Of a stretch of DNA of 64,000 nucleotides, positions 43,065 through 51,347 are shown piece by piece. Both the position numbers and the translations under genes were made by a program. The number at the start of each line of letters is the position of its first letter. Position 1 is the first letter of the stretch. Source of the DNA: Deltaproteobacteria bacterium (GTDB taxonomy: Bacteria; Desulfobacterota; Binatia; UBA9968; JAJDTQ01). Location: NCBI GenBank assembly GCA_028818755.1, contig JAPPNF010000156.1, positions 36,443-100,442 on the forward strand, written 5' to 3'. Under the pieces are notes generated by a model, which was given only the letters and a program-made list of their open reading frames with translations, was not told where the DNA came from and did not search any database.

Positions 43065-44123
43065 ATGAACGGCCAAACCGTAGCACCAACCAGAGTAGCC
43101 CTGCTCGGTCTCATCGCCGCCCTGTGTGTGTGGCTTTACGCCGGCGCCCCGGCACACGGGGCCTCGCCATTCTACGAAGGCAAGACTATCAAGATCATCG
43201 TCGGGGTCAGTCCGGGAGGCGGGTTCGATACCTTTGCGCGTCTCCTGGCCCGGCACCTCCCGCTTCACATACCCGGCAAGCCCAGAATCGTCGTGCAGAA
43301 CATGCCCGGCGCGGGAAGCCTGATCGCCGCCAACCGGGTCTACGCGGAACAACCGGGAGACGGGCTCACCGTCGTCAACTTCGCCGCTGGAGTCGTTCTG
43401 CAGGCCTTGATGGATGATCCCGCGGCCAAGTTCGACCCCAGGAAGTACATGTGGTTGGGTGATCCCTCCCTTCCGGCCCTGCCGAGAGTGCTATGGGTTC
43501 GCGGCGACCTGCCGATCCGTACGCTCGCGGACTTGAACGGCAGGAAGGAACCGTTGGCCGTGGGCGCGACCGGTGTGGGTCAGTCCGCGGCCATCATGGG
43601 CGAGTTCGAGCGTGCTCTCGGTCTCAACGTCAAGGTCGTCACCGGTTACAAGGGCTCCACCGGGATCCTGGCTGCGCTGGAACGGAAGGAGCTGGAGGGG
43701 ATGAACCTCTCCCTCCATTTCGTTCAGGACCGTTACGGGCATTTCATTGAGAACGGCACCATCCGGCCGTTCCTGGCCATCGGAACAGGTCCGGGGGCGG
43801 AAGCGCCGCCGGGAGTAGCCACGTTGAAGGACTTGACGCTCAACTCCAAGCAGCGGAAGCTGGCCGCCTTCCTGATCCATGGCTGGAGCATTCTACGCCT
43901 GTACGCGGTTCCTCCGGGGACCCCGCCGGACCGGTTCGCGGTCCTGCAAGAAGCCTTTCTCAAGGCGTTGAACAGTTCCGAGTTCGTCAGCGAAGCCAAG
44001 CGCTCGGGCATTCGAGTCGCCCCGCGCTCGGGAAAGGACGTCTCACGGATCATAGGGGAAATGGCCGCCGCCCCGCCGGAGATCGTGGACCAATACAGGC
44101 AGTTCCTTGGCCAGAAAAAGTAA
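43065..44123 (+). CDS. tripartite tricarboxylate transporter-type binding protein (TctC/Bug family)
   Basis: A 352-residue exported protein with a signal peptide (about 1-33, ending GAPAHGAS). Bug-family blocks: GKTIKIIVGVSPGGGFDTFA, PRIVVQNMPGAGSLIAANRV, GATGVGQSAAIMGEFERAL and PGTPPDRFAVLQEAFLKAL. It binds a carboxylate in the periplasm. No TctA/TctB permease genes are in the window, which is usual for Bug orphans. The ATG at 43065 follows GAGGAGGTGTTC. It probably forms an operon with the helical oxidase at 44289. Confidence 0.82.
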   Translation: MNGQTVAPTRVALLGLIAALCVWLYAGAPAHGASPFYEGKTIKIIVGVSPGGGFDTFARLLARHLPLHIPGKPRIVVQNMPGAGSLIAANRVYAEQPGDGLTVVNFAAGVVLQALMDDPAAKFDPRKYMWLGDPSLPALPRVLWVRGDLPIRTLADLNGRKEPLAVGATGVGQSAAIMGEFERALGLNVKVVTGYKGSTGILAALERKELEGMNLSLHFVQDRYGHFIENGTIRPFLAIGTGPGAEAPPGVATLKDLTLNSKQRKLAAFLIHGWSILRLYAVPPGTPPDRFAVLQEAFLKALNSSEFVSEAKRSGIRVAPRSGKDVSRIIGEMAAAPPEIVDQYRQFLGQKK

Positions 44124-44288
44124 GGGCCGAGCCGACGGCCGCGCACGACCGCGGTAAAGACTCCTCTCCCCTGGACACGGCGGTCCCAATTGCCCGTGGG
44201 GCCGGACGCTCGGTTGACGGTGACCCCGGCGGTTGTTATCACTTCCCGCATCGAATCCGTACCGGAATCATCCGCACAGAGGTTGCTC

Positions 44289-44936
44289 ATGGACAGTCAC
44301 GAATTCGCCAAGAAGGTGCAGAAACGCGTCGCCGAGTTCTGCAAAGGGCTGGACGATAACCTGCCTGCCTACAGCTACATTCCGCTTACCACCGACGACA
44401 TGCGCATCAAGGTGATGCAGAGCCGGCTCTTCAACGAGGTGCGCGCCGCGGAGGTCTTCGGCTCGTGGCTCAAGACCACTCCGGAACTCGAGGTCAAGGC
44501 CATTCTGGCGGAGGCCATCTACGAGGAGTTCGTTCACGCGGAGTATCTCTCGGAAGCTCTGAAGAGCAAGGGGGCGGTGCCCTACGACTACAAGCCGGTA
44601 CCCGCCCAGATGGCGATGTTCAACGGTTTCGAGGCATTGACCACGACCTGTGAGCGCATCGCCGCCTTTCCGTTCGCCGGCGAAGGCGTCGCCGACTACC
44701 TCATCGGCAAGAGCCTGGAGGCCGGCACCGTCCCCGAATGGGTCACGGGCCCCTACCAGAAGATCCACGACGACGAGGAAGAGCACGGCAACTATCCCTT
44801 CGAGCTGCTCGTCAAGTACGCCACCAGCCCCGAGACGCAGGACCGCGTCGTCCGCGCCGTGGAGATGAGCCTCATGCTCCGGCGCCAGTACTTCGACAAT
44901 CTCGACCGCTGGGTCTACGAGGATAGCTGGTCGTAG
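44289..44936 (+). CDS. ferritin/HDO-like helical oxidase
   Basis: A 215-residue helical protein with a diiron-like set: AILAEAIYEEFVHAEYLSEA (two Glu and a His) and HDDEEEHGNYPFELL (Glu and His). The spacing resembles heme-oxygenase-like or TenA-like oxidases rather than ferritin. Start at 44289 is preceded by AGAGGTTGCTC. It is distinct in sequence from the protein at 42215, so two members of this superfold sit on either side of the TctC-type gene. Substrate unknown. Confidence 0.7.
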   Translation: MDSHEFAKKVQKRVAEFCKGLDDNLPAYSYIPLTTDDMRIKVMQSRLFNEVRAAEVFGSWLKTTPELEVKAILAEAIYEEFVHAEYLSEALKSKGAVPYDYKPVPAQMAMFNGFEALTTTCERIAAFPFAGEGVADYLIGKSLEAGTVPEWVTGPYQKIHDDEEEHGNYPFELLVKYATSPETQDRVVRAVEMSLMLRRQYFDNLDRWVYEDSWS

Positions 44937-45000
44937 GGCGCCTTGCCCATCGTCTCGGCGGTGTTTTGGCGTGTATCCAACCTGTTAGGGGCAGCCGCGG

Positions 45001-45834
45001 TCACCTTTTCTTGAATAGTTTCCATTTCAGGTCGTTACAGTAACGTTGGCCCACCTTCGTGAGGTAGTTGGATCCGTGTTTCTCACCCTTGGTACCGTGC
45101 CGTTTAGCGAAGTACATTTTCAGCGATAACGGATAGTTCGCCTGGGGTTTTGGGTCGTATGGAAACCTGTCGTCCAATGACATGAGTTTCAAGTCAATGG
45201 GTGGGCGCCCACGGAGCCCGATGACAAGCGCCCCCGGGTCTCTGGAGGCCACGTCTTGAAGGAGCTTGTAGGTCGGCAAGTACTTAACGACGTCTTTCAG
45301 GCGCGGCTTGACGTCGAGTTGTTTTATCAACGCGGTGAACTTCTGCTGGTGGAGATCCCCGCCATGAACATAGAGCCATATTTTTTCGCTTGTCGGCGAT
45401 CCCAGCTTTTTCCAACTCTTGATGCGACCCTCCAAAATGGCCCGGAAGTCGGCTAGTTTCAGATTAGTTACATCGTTGAACCGGGAAGTGAACATAGGCG
45501 CGACTTCCAACCACTCCGATACAGCCTCAAACTTGCCACGGGCCACGTTTACTCCATGCCCCACAATCCAGCCAACGTCCGGGTTGTCAGTTGCGCTCTT
45601 CAGTTTTCGGCTGTCAAACACGTGAGCGACCTGCTCCCATGGGTAACAGGATACGGAGTACGCTATTGGGCCGATCGGACCTTGAGAAGGCATCCGCGGA
45701 CATGGCTTGTTGCCCAAGCCAGGTACTTGGGCCAGCGCTCGTGGTGCGGTTAACAGTACTAACGCCGCAACAAGCAAGACCGACAACTTGAGCGGTTGGT
45801 TTACACGTCTAAAGGATGTTGAGCTTGACATCAC
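45001..45834 (-). CDS. PstS-like exported PBP-domain protein, AT-richer DNA
   Basis: A 277-residue protein with a signal peptide (about 1-36, ending APRALAQ). It has a phosphate-binding-protein-like domain: the LKLADFRAILEGRIKSWKKLG block matches the PstS helix that follows the first lobe. It lacks the usual phosphate-loop serines near its start. The codon use and base composition are visibly AT-richer than neighbours. It lies 15 bases downstream of the membrane-protein gene, so they form a two-gene unit. Phosphate uptake is unlikely without PstCAB; a sensor or receptor role is an inference. Confidence 0.6.
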   Translation of the reverse strand: MMSSSTSFRRVNQPLKLSVLLVAALVLLTAPRALAQVPGLGNKPCPRMPSQGPIGPIAYSVSCYPWEQVAHVFDSRKLKSATDNPDVGWIVGHGVNVARGKFEAVSEWLEVAPMFTSRFNDVTNLKLADFRAILEGRIKSWKKLGSPTSEKIWLYVHGGDLHQQKFTALIKQLDVKPRLKDVVKYLPTYKLLQDVASRDPGALVIGLRGRPPIDLKLMSLDDRFPYDPKPQANYPLSLKMYFAKRHGTKGEKHGSNYLTKVGQRYCNDLKWKLFKKR

Positions 45835-45849
45835 ACCCTCCTGTTCAGG

Positions 45850-47073
45850 TTAGTACCGCCAACAGGCGGAAGCCCAGGAATCTGTGGTCCCCCACGAACT
45901 ACCGTGTCCCAACAAAGCATTCGTGTACCAGGTCGTCTCATTTTGATAGCGGGAGAAGACTTCGTACAGGTCCTTTTTGATCGCCTCCCCAAGGCCAGGA
46001 CAACGATTCAACATCTTGTGAGCTTCGTCCATGGTGTCCCCTGGTCGCGTGGGGTTGCGAATGGCGCGGAACTTGTGAAAAAGACTCAGTTTACGGGGGC
46101 TCCGTATCCAAATGCGATCATTTGGATACGCTCGGGCTACCGCGTCCCTCTTGTCCAACAAAGTTCTGTAGTATTGTATTGCGCGAGGAATGTTGCACTT
46201 GTTCTGGGTCAACTCATACTGAGCGAGGTGGTCCAGGGCTTCTTGTACGAGGTGGGACATGTCTATATCATCGGCCTTCCCAATCAGACGCCGTAGGTCG
46301 TCAGAGTGATCGGGTCCCGCGCCCAGCGTCAGGAGTTCGAGATCGAGTATATGAACGAATAATTGCGACGGAAGGTGGTCGGTGCGGTCGACCAAGTATT
46401 GACGGGCTTGCCGTTTTCGTTTCGTTTGGCCATGTGTTTCGGCCATTGGCAATGTCATCGCATACCACAAGGTAGGGTCAAGCCAGGATTTAGACGCTTT
46501 GCACAAGCAATGAGAGCGGGTGTTGACGGACTGATTTTCAAATCGAGCAACGACGTCAGGGTGGTCAACGAAACGAACAGCGGCCCGGCGCAATGGGCCC
46601 GGGTCACTTTCGGTGGAGAGTGAAAGAAGGTGTCTCTCAAAGAGGATCATGGCATCCTGGCGGCGGGGAAGGAGTGCGAACGCGGAGGTCAAATCGGTTA
46701 CGTCGTTGGATGCGGAGTAGGTCGCCAAGTGAGTTTGGTAGCGGGTACTGACGAGCAGGCAATCGGTGATGCGGATTATCCAGACGAAAGAAACAACGGT
46801 GACGAAGAGCAGGATCGGAACGGCCACTGACCGAGAGGTGCATATGGTCCCGGCCAATTTGTCGATGATCGCGGGGATCCATGTAGGTCGAAGCAGGCGG
46901 TCGAGCCCGAGGATGGTGCCGAACCAAAGTAATGCTAGAAAGAAAGCGGCATACTGTTTGTGAATGTCCTGAAGGTAAGGCAGGTGAACGGCGACGAGGA
47001 ACACCGCGGCGAAAACGAGCAGCCACAGATTGTAGCGAACCAACGTCTTGCAACTGCAGTTGACGCTAATCAT
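45850..47073 (-). CDS. unrecognised membrane protein of an AT-richer cassette
   Basis: A 407-residue protein of unknown family. Three hydrophobic helices lie in the first 120 residues (YNLWLLVFAAVFLVAVHLPY, YAAFFLALLWFGTILGL, VAVPILLFVTVVSFVWII). A soluble alpha-helical region follows, with short repeat-like helical pairs that might be TPR-like. The ATG at 47073 is used here; a TTG at 47121 would add 16 residues without a ribosome site. Its GC content is lower than flanking genes, suggesting transfer. It is co-transcribed with the PstS-like gene. Confidence 0.55.
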   Translation of the reverse strand: MISVNCSCKTLVRYNLWLLVFAAVFLVAVHLPYLQDIHKQYAAFFLALLWFGTILGLDRLLRPTWIPAIIDKLAGTICTSRSVAVPILLFVTVVSFVWIIRITDCLLVSTRYQTHLATYSASNDVTDLTSAFALLPRRQDAMILFERHLLSLSTESDPGPLRRAAVRFVDHPDVVARFENQSVNTRSHCLCKASKSWLDPTLWYAMTLPMAETHGQTKRKRQARQYLVDRTDHLPSQLFVHILDLELLTLGAGPDHSDDLRRLIGKADDIDMSHLVQEALDHLAQYELTQNKCNIPRAIQYYRTLLDKRDAVARAYPNDRIWIRSPRKLSLFHKFRAIRNPTRPGDTMDEAHKMLNRCPGLGEAIKKDLYEVFSRYQNETTWYTNALLGHGSSWGTTDSWASACWRY

Positions 47074-47143
47074 GCAATCACTCGAAACGCCGTCAGGTGC
47101 GTTGAAACGCCAAATCGACAAGTGGGTTGGGGTTGCTAATTAC

Positions 47144-47188
47144 CGTACCTACAGGTACGCCTTAGCACTGACGAAGCCCCCTTGTCAA
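47144..47188 (-). promoter_or_regulatory. promoter TTGACA-N17-CTAAGG with downstream palindrome
   Basis: On the minus strand TTGACA (47188-47183) is followed after 17 bases by CTAAGG (47165-47160), then directly by the palindrome CGTACCTGTAGGTACG (47159-47144). The palindrome covers the likely transcription start, the usual place for a repressor site. The promoter would drive the two-gene cassette. Confidence 0.5.
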
Positions 47189-47264
47189 CGTAGTTTTTGA
47201 CCTCGACACGAAAGGGTAAGGGTGCCGAACGGGGTGTGGGCGGCGGCCCGGTAGGATCGCCGAA

Positions 47265-48197
47265 TTATGGCAGCAGCAGCCGTGCTTGCAAAAGCGCCTG
47301 ACGGATGCGCTCGCGCTCGTCGTCGGTGATGCGCTTCAAGGGCGGACGCACCACCGCCTTGCTGATGCGTCCCAGCAGCGCCAGAGCTTCCTTCATGCGG
47401 TTGTGCATGTCCACGAAGGGCGGGGCGTAGAACACTTCCACCAGCGGGGCGAGGCGGTCGTTCAGTTGGCGGCTGGCCTCCAGGTCTCCGGCCTTAACCG
47501 CCCGGAAGAGATCCGCGTGCAGATCGGCGGTGACGCTCCCCATGCCCGAGATGGAGCCGTCGGCGCCCAGCACGTAGCTCCCGAACAGCGACATGGTGTA
47601 GCTGCTGAGCATGGCGACGGGCCGGCCGGTGCCGCGCAGGGCGCGCAGGTTGGCCTCCAGCGCCACCATGTCGTTGCTCCAGTCCTTGACCCCAACCACG
47701 TGGTCGATCTCCACCAGCCGCGCCAGGGTTTCCGGGTCGTAGCCGATGCCGATGGCCGGCGGATACTCGAAGACGATCAAGGGCAGGTCGGTGGCCTCGG
47801 CGATGGTTTCGAAGTGGACAACGGCCATCTCGGGCCGAAGCCGGGCGCCCCACATGAAGAGCGTCGGCGGAAAGATCAGGAGCCCGGCCGCGCCCTCGGC
47901 CTTGGCGTCCCTGGCGAGCTCGGCGGCTTCCAGGGTGTTGTCGGTGTAGATGCCCGAGATGAGGTCCACCCGGTCGCCGACTTCGTCTGCGGCCAGGGCC
48001 AGCGCCCGGCGCCGTTCCTCGCGATCCAACGACGACACCTCGCCCGCGTGGCCGTTACAGACGATGGCGTCGACGCCGTCCACCGCGGCCAGCCACGACA
48101 GATGTTTCCGGTAGTTCACCTCATCGAACGACAGGTCCTCGTTGAAAGGCAGCAGGTTGGCCGGAATGGCGCCACTGAAGCGGAGTGTGCTGGTCAT
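47265..48197 (-). CDS. dihydrodipicolinate synthase/N-acetylneuraminate lyase family aldolase
   Basis: A 310-residue TIM-barrel class I aldolase. The Schiff-base lysine is in HVVGVKDWSND near residue 163; the catalytic tyrosine is in LIVFEYPPAIGIGY. The pyruvate-binding GXXGE loop reads CNGHAGEVSSLDREER, with HAGE in place of TTGE. This suggests a 2-keto acid other than that of lysine synthesis, as in many catabolic DHDPS paralogues. The ATG follows TAGGAGGTGAACC. It is divergent from the toxin-antitoxin pair. Confidence 0.88.
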   Translation of the reverse strand: MTSTLRFSGAIPANLLPFNEDLSFDEVNYRKHLSWLAAVDGVDAIVCNGHAGEVSSLDREERRRALALAADEVGDRVDLISGIYTDNTLEAAELARDAKAEGAAGLLIFPPTLFMWGARLRPEMAVVHFETIAEATDLPLIVFEYPPAIGIGYDPETLARLVEIDHVVGVKDWSNDMVALEANLRALRGTGRPVAMLSSYTMSLFGSYVLGADGSISGMGSVTADLHADLFRAVKAGDLEASRQLNDRLAPLVEVFYAPPFVDMHNRMKEALALLGRISKAVVRPPLKRITDDERERIRQALLQARLLLP

Positions 48198-48217
48198 GGT
48201 TCACCTCCTACGCCGTC

Positions 48218-48246
48218 ACTATAGATTGCTGGAAACTTGCCGACAA
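48218..48246 (-). promoter_or_regulatory. promoter TTGTCG-N17-TATAGT for the DHDPS-family gene
   Basis: Minus-strand TTGTCG (48246-48241) and TATAGT (48223-48218) are 17 bases apart. Transcription would begin near 48211, giving a leader of about 14 bases that contains the AGGAGG site. This is another instance of the TATAGT promoter type seen at 13.2 and 38.9 kb. Confidence 0.55.
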
Positions 48247-48301
48247 GGAATATAGGAACCCCGAAGATGGGAGGAAACGCTCGATGAGCCGGTTACAGCT
48301 A

Positions 48302-48342
48302 TTGACTCACGGCAGTAATTTGCATTATATCCGCCATATGGC
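48302..48342 (+). promoter_or_regulatory. promoter and palindromic operator of the Xre-RES pair
   Basis: TTGACT (48302-48307) is followed after 18 bases by TATATC (48326-48331), or after 17 by TTATAT. The expected start of transcription falls at or next to the ATG at 48338. The perfect palindrome GCCATATGGC (48333-48342) overlaps this start and would suit autorepression by the Xre antitoxin. Confidence 0.55.
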
Positions 48343-48757
48343 AAACACTGTCCCTCTGTCGCTCCACACGCGGGCTCCTTGGCCGGAGATTGGCGACCGT
48401 GAAACCACGGCCATGCTGCGCGCCTTCTTCAATCTGATGGAGCGGTGGCAGCTCAACGACCGCCAGGGGCGGATCCTGTTGGGCGATCCCGCGGCGCGGA
48501 CCTACGCGCGCTGGAAAGTCGGGCAGGTTGAGGCGTCGCGCATCTCGCGGGACACTCGCGAGCGTCTGTCCATGCTGATGGGCATTCACAAAAGCCTTCG
48601 CCATCTGTTCCGTGATCCGTCGCGGGGTTACGACTGGCTGCGCAAGCCCAACCGTGCGTTCGGCGGCGCGTCGGTGCTGGATCGGCTGCTGGCGGGCTCC
48701 ATCCCGGACCTGGCGGCGGTCCGCGTCTATCTCGATGCGGAGCGCGGCGGTTGGTGA
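48338..48757 (+). CDS. Xre/MbcA/ParS-type antitoxin
   Basis: A 139-residue antitoxin of the COG5642 type. The N-terminal helix-turn-helix part is followed by LNDRQGRILLGDPAARTYAR; the toxin-binding tail is WLRKPNRAFGGASVLDRLLA and DLAAVRVYLDAERGGW. It represses its own promoter and neutralises the RES toxin encoded downstream. The ATG at 48338 is at the predicted transcript start with no ribosome site, consistent with a leaderless message; an in-frame ATG at 48284 follows GGAGG with long spacing. Its stop overlaps the toxin start (GTGA). Confidence 0.88.
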   Translation: MANTVPLSLHTRAPWPEIGDRETTAMLRAFFNLMERWQLNDRQGRILLGDPAARTYARWKVGQVEASRISRDTRERLSMLMGIHKSLRHLFRDPSRGYDWLRKPNRAFGGASVLDRLLAGSIPDLAAVRVYLDAERGGW

Positions 48758-49452
48758 TCCCGCGCCGGAGCCGGGTCCGTTGGCGCCGCGCGTTCCGCCT
48801 CGTCCGCTCCATCTATCCGCCGGTGAACCTGTTCGAGGACATCGCCGATCCGGCCGACTGGGAGCCGCTCGCCGAGGCCGAAGCCAAGACCGACCCACGG
48901 GTGAGAGACGATGCCGGCGTCATCCGTCTGGTGCCGCCCGTGCGTCGGGTTTCCGGTCCGGACGCCGGTTGGGTGATGGGATCGTTCTGCCACGTCTCGA
49001 AAGACCGGGTGAGCCGTTTCAGCGATGGAAGCTACGGGGTCTACTACGCGGGCAACCGCTTCGAGGTGGCGTTGGCGGAGACCGTGTACCACTTCGAGCG
49101 TTTCATGGCCGCGACGGACGAAGAACCGGCCACCGCGGACTACCGCGAGTTGGTCGGCCCCATCGACGCGGAACTCCACGACCTGCGCGGCGCGGAAGTC
49201 TTCCAGGCAGCCCTCGACCCCGGTGACTACACCGCCGGACAGGCTTTGGCGGCGGAATTGCGCGAAAACCACGCCAGCGACGGCATCGTCTATCCGAGCG
49301 TCCGCTACCCCCGTGGCGAGGCCGTGGCCGCGTTTTGGCCGGACGTTGTCGGCATACCGGTCCCGGGCCGGCATCTTTGTTACCGCTGGGACGGCCGCCG
49401 GGTGGACGCATGGCTCGTGTACGGTGAAGAGGACTGGCGGCCGTTGGTGTGA
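48754..49452 (+). CDS. RES-domain toxin (NAD+-degrading)
   Basis: A 232-residue RES toxin. It has the three polar active-site positions of the family: Arg in RRAFRLVRSIYPP, Tyr in SDGSYGVYYAG and Glu in EVALAETVYHF. The LFEDIADPADWEPLAEAEAK and WVMGSFCHVSKDRVSRF blocks are diagnostic. Related toxins hydrolyse or phosphorolyse NAD+, halting growth. The GTG start at 48754 overlaps the antitoxin stop by 4 bases. The pair forms a complete type II toxin-antitoxin module. Confidence 0.9.
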   Translation: MIPRRSRVRWRRAFRLVRSIYPPVNLFEDIADPADWEPLAEAEAKTDPRVRDDAGVIRLVPPVRRVSGPDAGWVMGSFCHVSKDRVSRFSDGSYGVYYAGNRFEVALAETVYHFERFMAATDEEPATADYRELVGPIDAELHDLRGAEVFQAALDPGDYTAGQALAAELRENHASDGIVYPSVRYPRGEAVAAFWPDVVGIPVPGRHLCYRWDGRRVDAWLVYGEEDWRPLV

Positions 49453-49688
49453 CCGTCGCCCTCGTCAGACTTCTATAGCCCGGCGCATCTCCCAAACCAT
49501 CGAGGTTCGAGATCCCACGTCGCAGCACGTCTATGATGCGCTGAGGCAGGGTGCCTTGATCGCATCAGTTGCCATCCTCAACGGGTTGACCGCGTAACCG
49601 GCAACGTCTGCGACTTCCGGCAAACGACCGTGTCCACCCTGAATCCCTTCAATGACCCGCCGACGCTCCACGAGTCAGGACCACCTCA

Positions 49689-50351
49689 CTACGCGACCAC
49701 CGGGTAGAAAGGTCGTCCCCAGTATTCCAGCGGGTTTTCCAACATCACGTCGACGAACACGGGAATGAGGAAGGCGAGTATAGCGGTACCGTCGCGTACC
49801 TGAGGGCGGTTGATACCGCCGCCCCAGGTAGCGCCCCCATGCACGAGTTGGTTGCGGAGAACAGAGAGTCGATCGAAAACCAGGTCCAGGACGAACTCCG
49901 TGTTCTGTTGTGAGATGGCTTGGTGGAACCGGCGTTTGGCATTGTCGAACCGATCCTGCCAATCCTCCGTGCCCGTGGTCCCGTTATGGTGCTGCCAGAA
50001 TGGCCCGAACACGTACTGGTTTTCCATGAGTAGCCGTATGGGACCGGGGAAGTTTTCCCAAATCGCCCCGTAGATCCGTTGTTTGCTGTCGAGGGACACC
50101 ACCTTCTGAAAGAAATCGGCACGGAATTTCTGTTCAGAGGATGTGGACTCCCGAAACACACTCTCGTCAGCGTAGGCAGCATTAAAGGCAATCCAGAAAA
50201 AGATGAAGCGGGCATCGTCGTCCAATGCTCGCTCCGCCCGTCCGATCCAACTGATCGATCTATGGACGCGAAGGCGCAACGAATTTGGGACCTCGGCGCT
50301 CAATCGCTGTTCTTTGGCTCGGAGAGTCTCGTGGTTCAGGGAAGGCTGCAT
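49689..50351 (-). CDS. HEPN (Apea-like) domain protein
   Basis: A 220-residue all-helical protein ending in a HEPN motif, LSVLRNQLVHGGATWGGG, with the R-N-x3-H core of HEPN ribonucleases (RNQLVH). Other helices (DDDARFIFFWIAFNAAYAD, DFFQKVVSLDSKQRIYGAIW) fit the Apea-like group. HEPN proteins of this size commonly cut RNA in defence or toxin systems. No MNT-type antitoxin is adjacent. It lies between two toxin-antitoxin pairs. The region 49453-49688 upstream of its stop shows no gene. Confidence 0.7.
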   Translation of the reverse strand: MQPSLNHETLRAKEQRLSAEVPNSLRLRVHRSISWIGRAERALDDDARFIFFWIAFNAAYADESVFRESTSSEQKFRADFFQKVVSLDSKQRIYGAIWENFPGPIRLLMENQYVFGPFWQHHNGTTGTEDWQDRFDNAKRRFHQAISQQNTEFVLDLVFDRLSVLRNQLVHGGATWGGGINRPQVRDGTAILAFLIPVFVDVMLENPLEYWGRPFYPVVA

Positions 50352-50698
50352 GGGCCGTGCTCATGTTCCGTCAACCCTCGCGTGTGCCTAGGACGAGACC
50401 GGCTTTGAGTTTCGCCGCCAGGGTGATGTTGAAGCATAAGACGAGAATCGGTTTGTTGAGCAACTCCCCCAGAACCTCGGAGCGGAATTTCAGCAGGCGA
50501 CTTCGCGTTGTCCAGCCTAAGATTCGGGATAATGATGGCCATGGAACGGAGTTACTTCGCTTTCGTGGACAGTTCAAGGCGTGTCGCCATCAACGAAAAT
50601 AGGCCGCAGGCACTGGAAGCAAAGCCTTCTCCGTCAACGAGGAACCAGGTCTGCCGCAAGGGTGGTCATAGAGGATCGTTAATGCTTCCGATTGATAT
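50352..50698. other. about 350 bp with no supported gene
   Basis: Only short frames in all six registers are present, none with family motifs or a ribosome site. It includes the leader of the HEPN gene on the minus strand and the upstream region of higBA on the plus strand. No repeats are obvious. Confidence 0.5.
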
Positions 50699-50712
50699 GT
50701 ATACCGGTATAC
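50699..50712. promoter_or_regulatory. 14-bp palindrome upstream of higBA
   Basis: GTATACCGGTATAC is a perfect palindrome 13 bases before the possible ATA start of the toxin. HigA or HigBA complexes bind such sites to repress their own operon. The assignment is by position and symmetry only. Confidence 0.6.
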
Positions 50713-50761
50713 GGTACAGAAGACCATAATCCGAAGCTTTCGGCATCGAGGGCTCAGGCGG

Positions 50762-51004
50762 ATGTATGAGCGCGGGGATGTGAGCAGGGTGGGGTCCGAT
50801 CTCTTGGACTGTGTCGCGCTGGCCCTGGCCGATCTCGACGATGCCCGCAAGCCTTCGAACCTTGATCTGCCCGGCTACCGACTTCACCCGCTGAGAGGCG
50901 ATCTCAAAGGGTACTGGAGCATCTCGATCTCTGGAAACTGGCGAATGACATTTCGCATTGAGGACGGTGACGCTTACGACGTCGACCTGACCGACTACCA
51001 CTAA
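50762..51004 (+). CDS. higB: HigB-type toxin (RelE/ParE fold), start unclear
   Basis: The frame codes for a RelE-fold mRNA interferase ending [19 protein letters not shown] then [10 protein letters not shown], the classic HigB/GraT C-terminus. From the first ATG (50762) it is 80 residues. Family members begin 12 residues earlier with a 'MI-SF--KGL' strand; here that stretch is present as IIRSFRHRGLRR but starts with ATA (50726), and no ATG, GTG or TTG precedes it after the stop at 50693. Either ATA is used or the toxin has lost its first strand. higA follows after 15 bases. Confidence 0.82.
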   Translation: MYERGDVSRVGSDLLDCVALALADLDDARKPSNLDLPGYRLHPLRGDLKGYWSISISGNWRMTFRIEDGDAYDVDLTDYH

Positions 51005-51018
51005 TGGGAGGCATGAGC

Positions 51019-51315
51019 ATGGCGATGATCGATCCTCCGCATCCGGGACGCAGCATCCGCGAGAACTGCCTGGAACCGCTCGGTTTGAGCGTGACCGAAG
51101 CGGCGCGGGTGCTGGGCGTCGCCCGTCACACCTTATCCCGGGTTCTCAACGGCCACGCGGGAATCTCTCCGGAAATGGCTCTCCGGCTGGAAAAGGCAGG
51201 CTGGTCGAATGCCGAGTTCTGGATGCGACGCCAGACTACCTACGATCTCGTGCAGGCACGCAAGGACGAGGATCGGATCCATGTCCAACGATACCGGCCG
51301 CAGCCAGCGGTGTGA
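51019..51315 (+). CDS. higA: HigA-type antitoxin
   Basis: A 98-residue Xre-family antitoxin. The start block is [20 protein letters not shown], the helix-turn-helix [20 protein letters not shown] and the following [17 protein letters not shown]. The tail [20 protein letters not shown] is typical of HigA. ATG at 51019 has GGGAGG at 7 bases; two other ATGs (51004, 51013) are too close. It should neutralise HigB and bind the palindrome at 50699. A complete HigBA pair with toxin first. Confidence 0.92.
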   Translation: MAMIDPPHPGRSIRENCLEPLGLSVTEAARVLGVARHTLSRVLNGHAGISPEMALRLEKAGWSNAEFWMRRQTTYDLVQARKDEDRIHVQRYRPQPAV

Positions 51316-51347
51316 CGCCTCCAATAACTGGTTCCTGCCAGCGTCCC

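Noticed and set aside
45001..45834. True phosphate-uptake PstS
   Set aside because: No PstCAB or PhoU neighbours and the N-terminal phosphate-binding serines are not evident.
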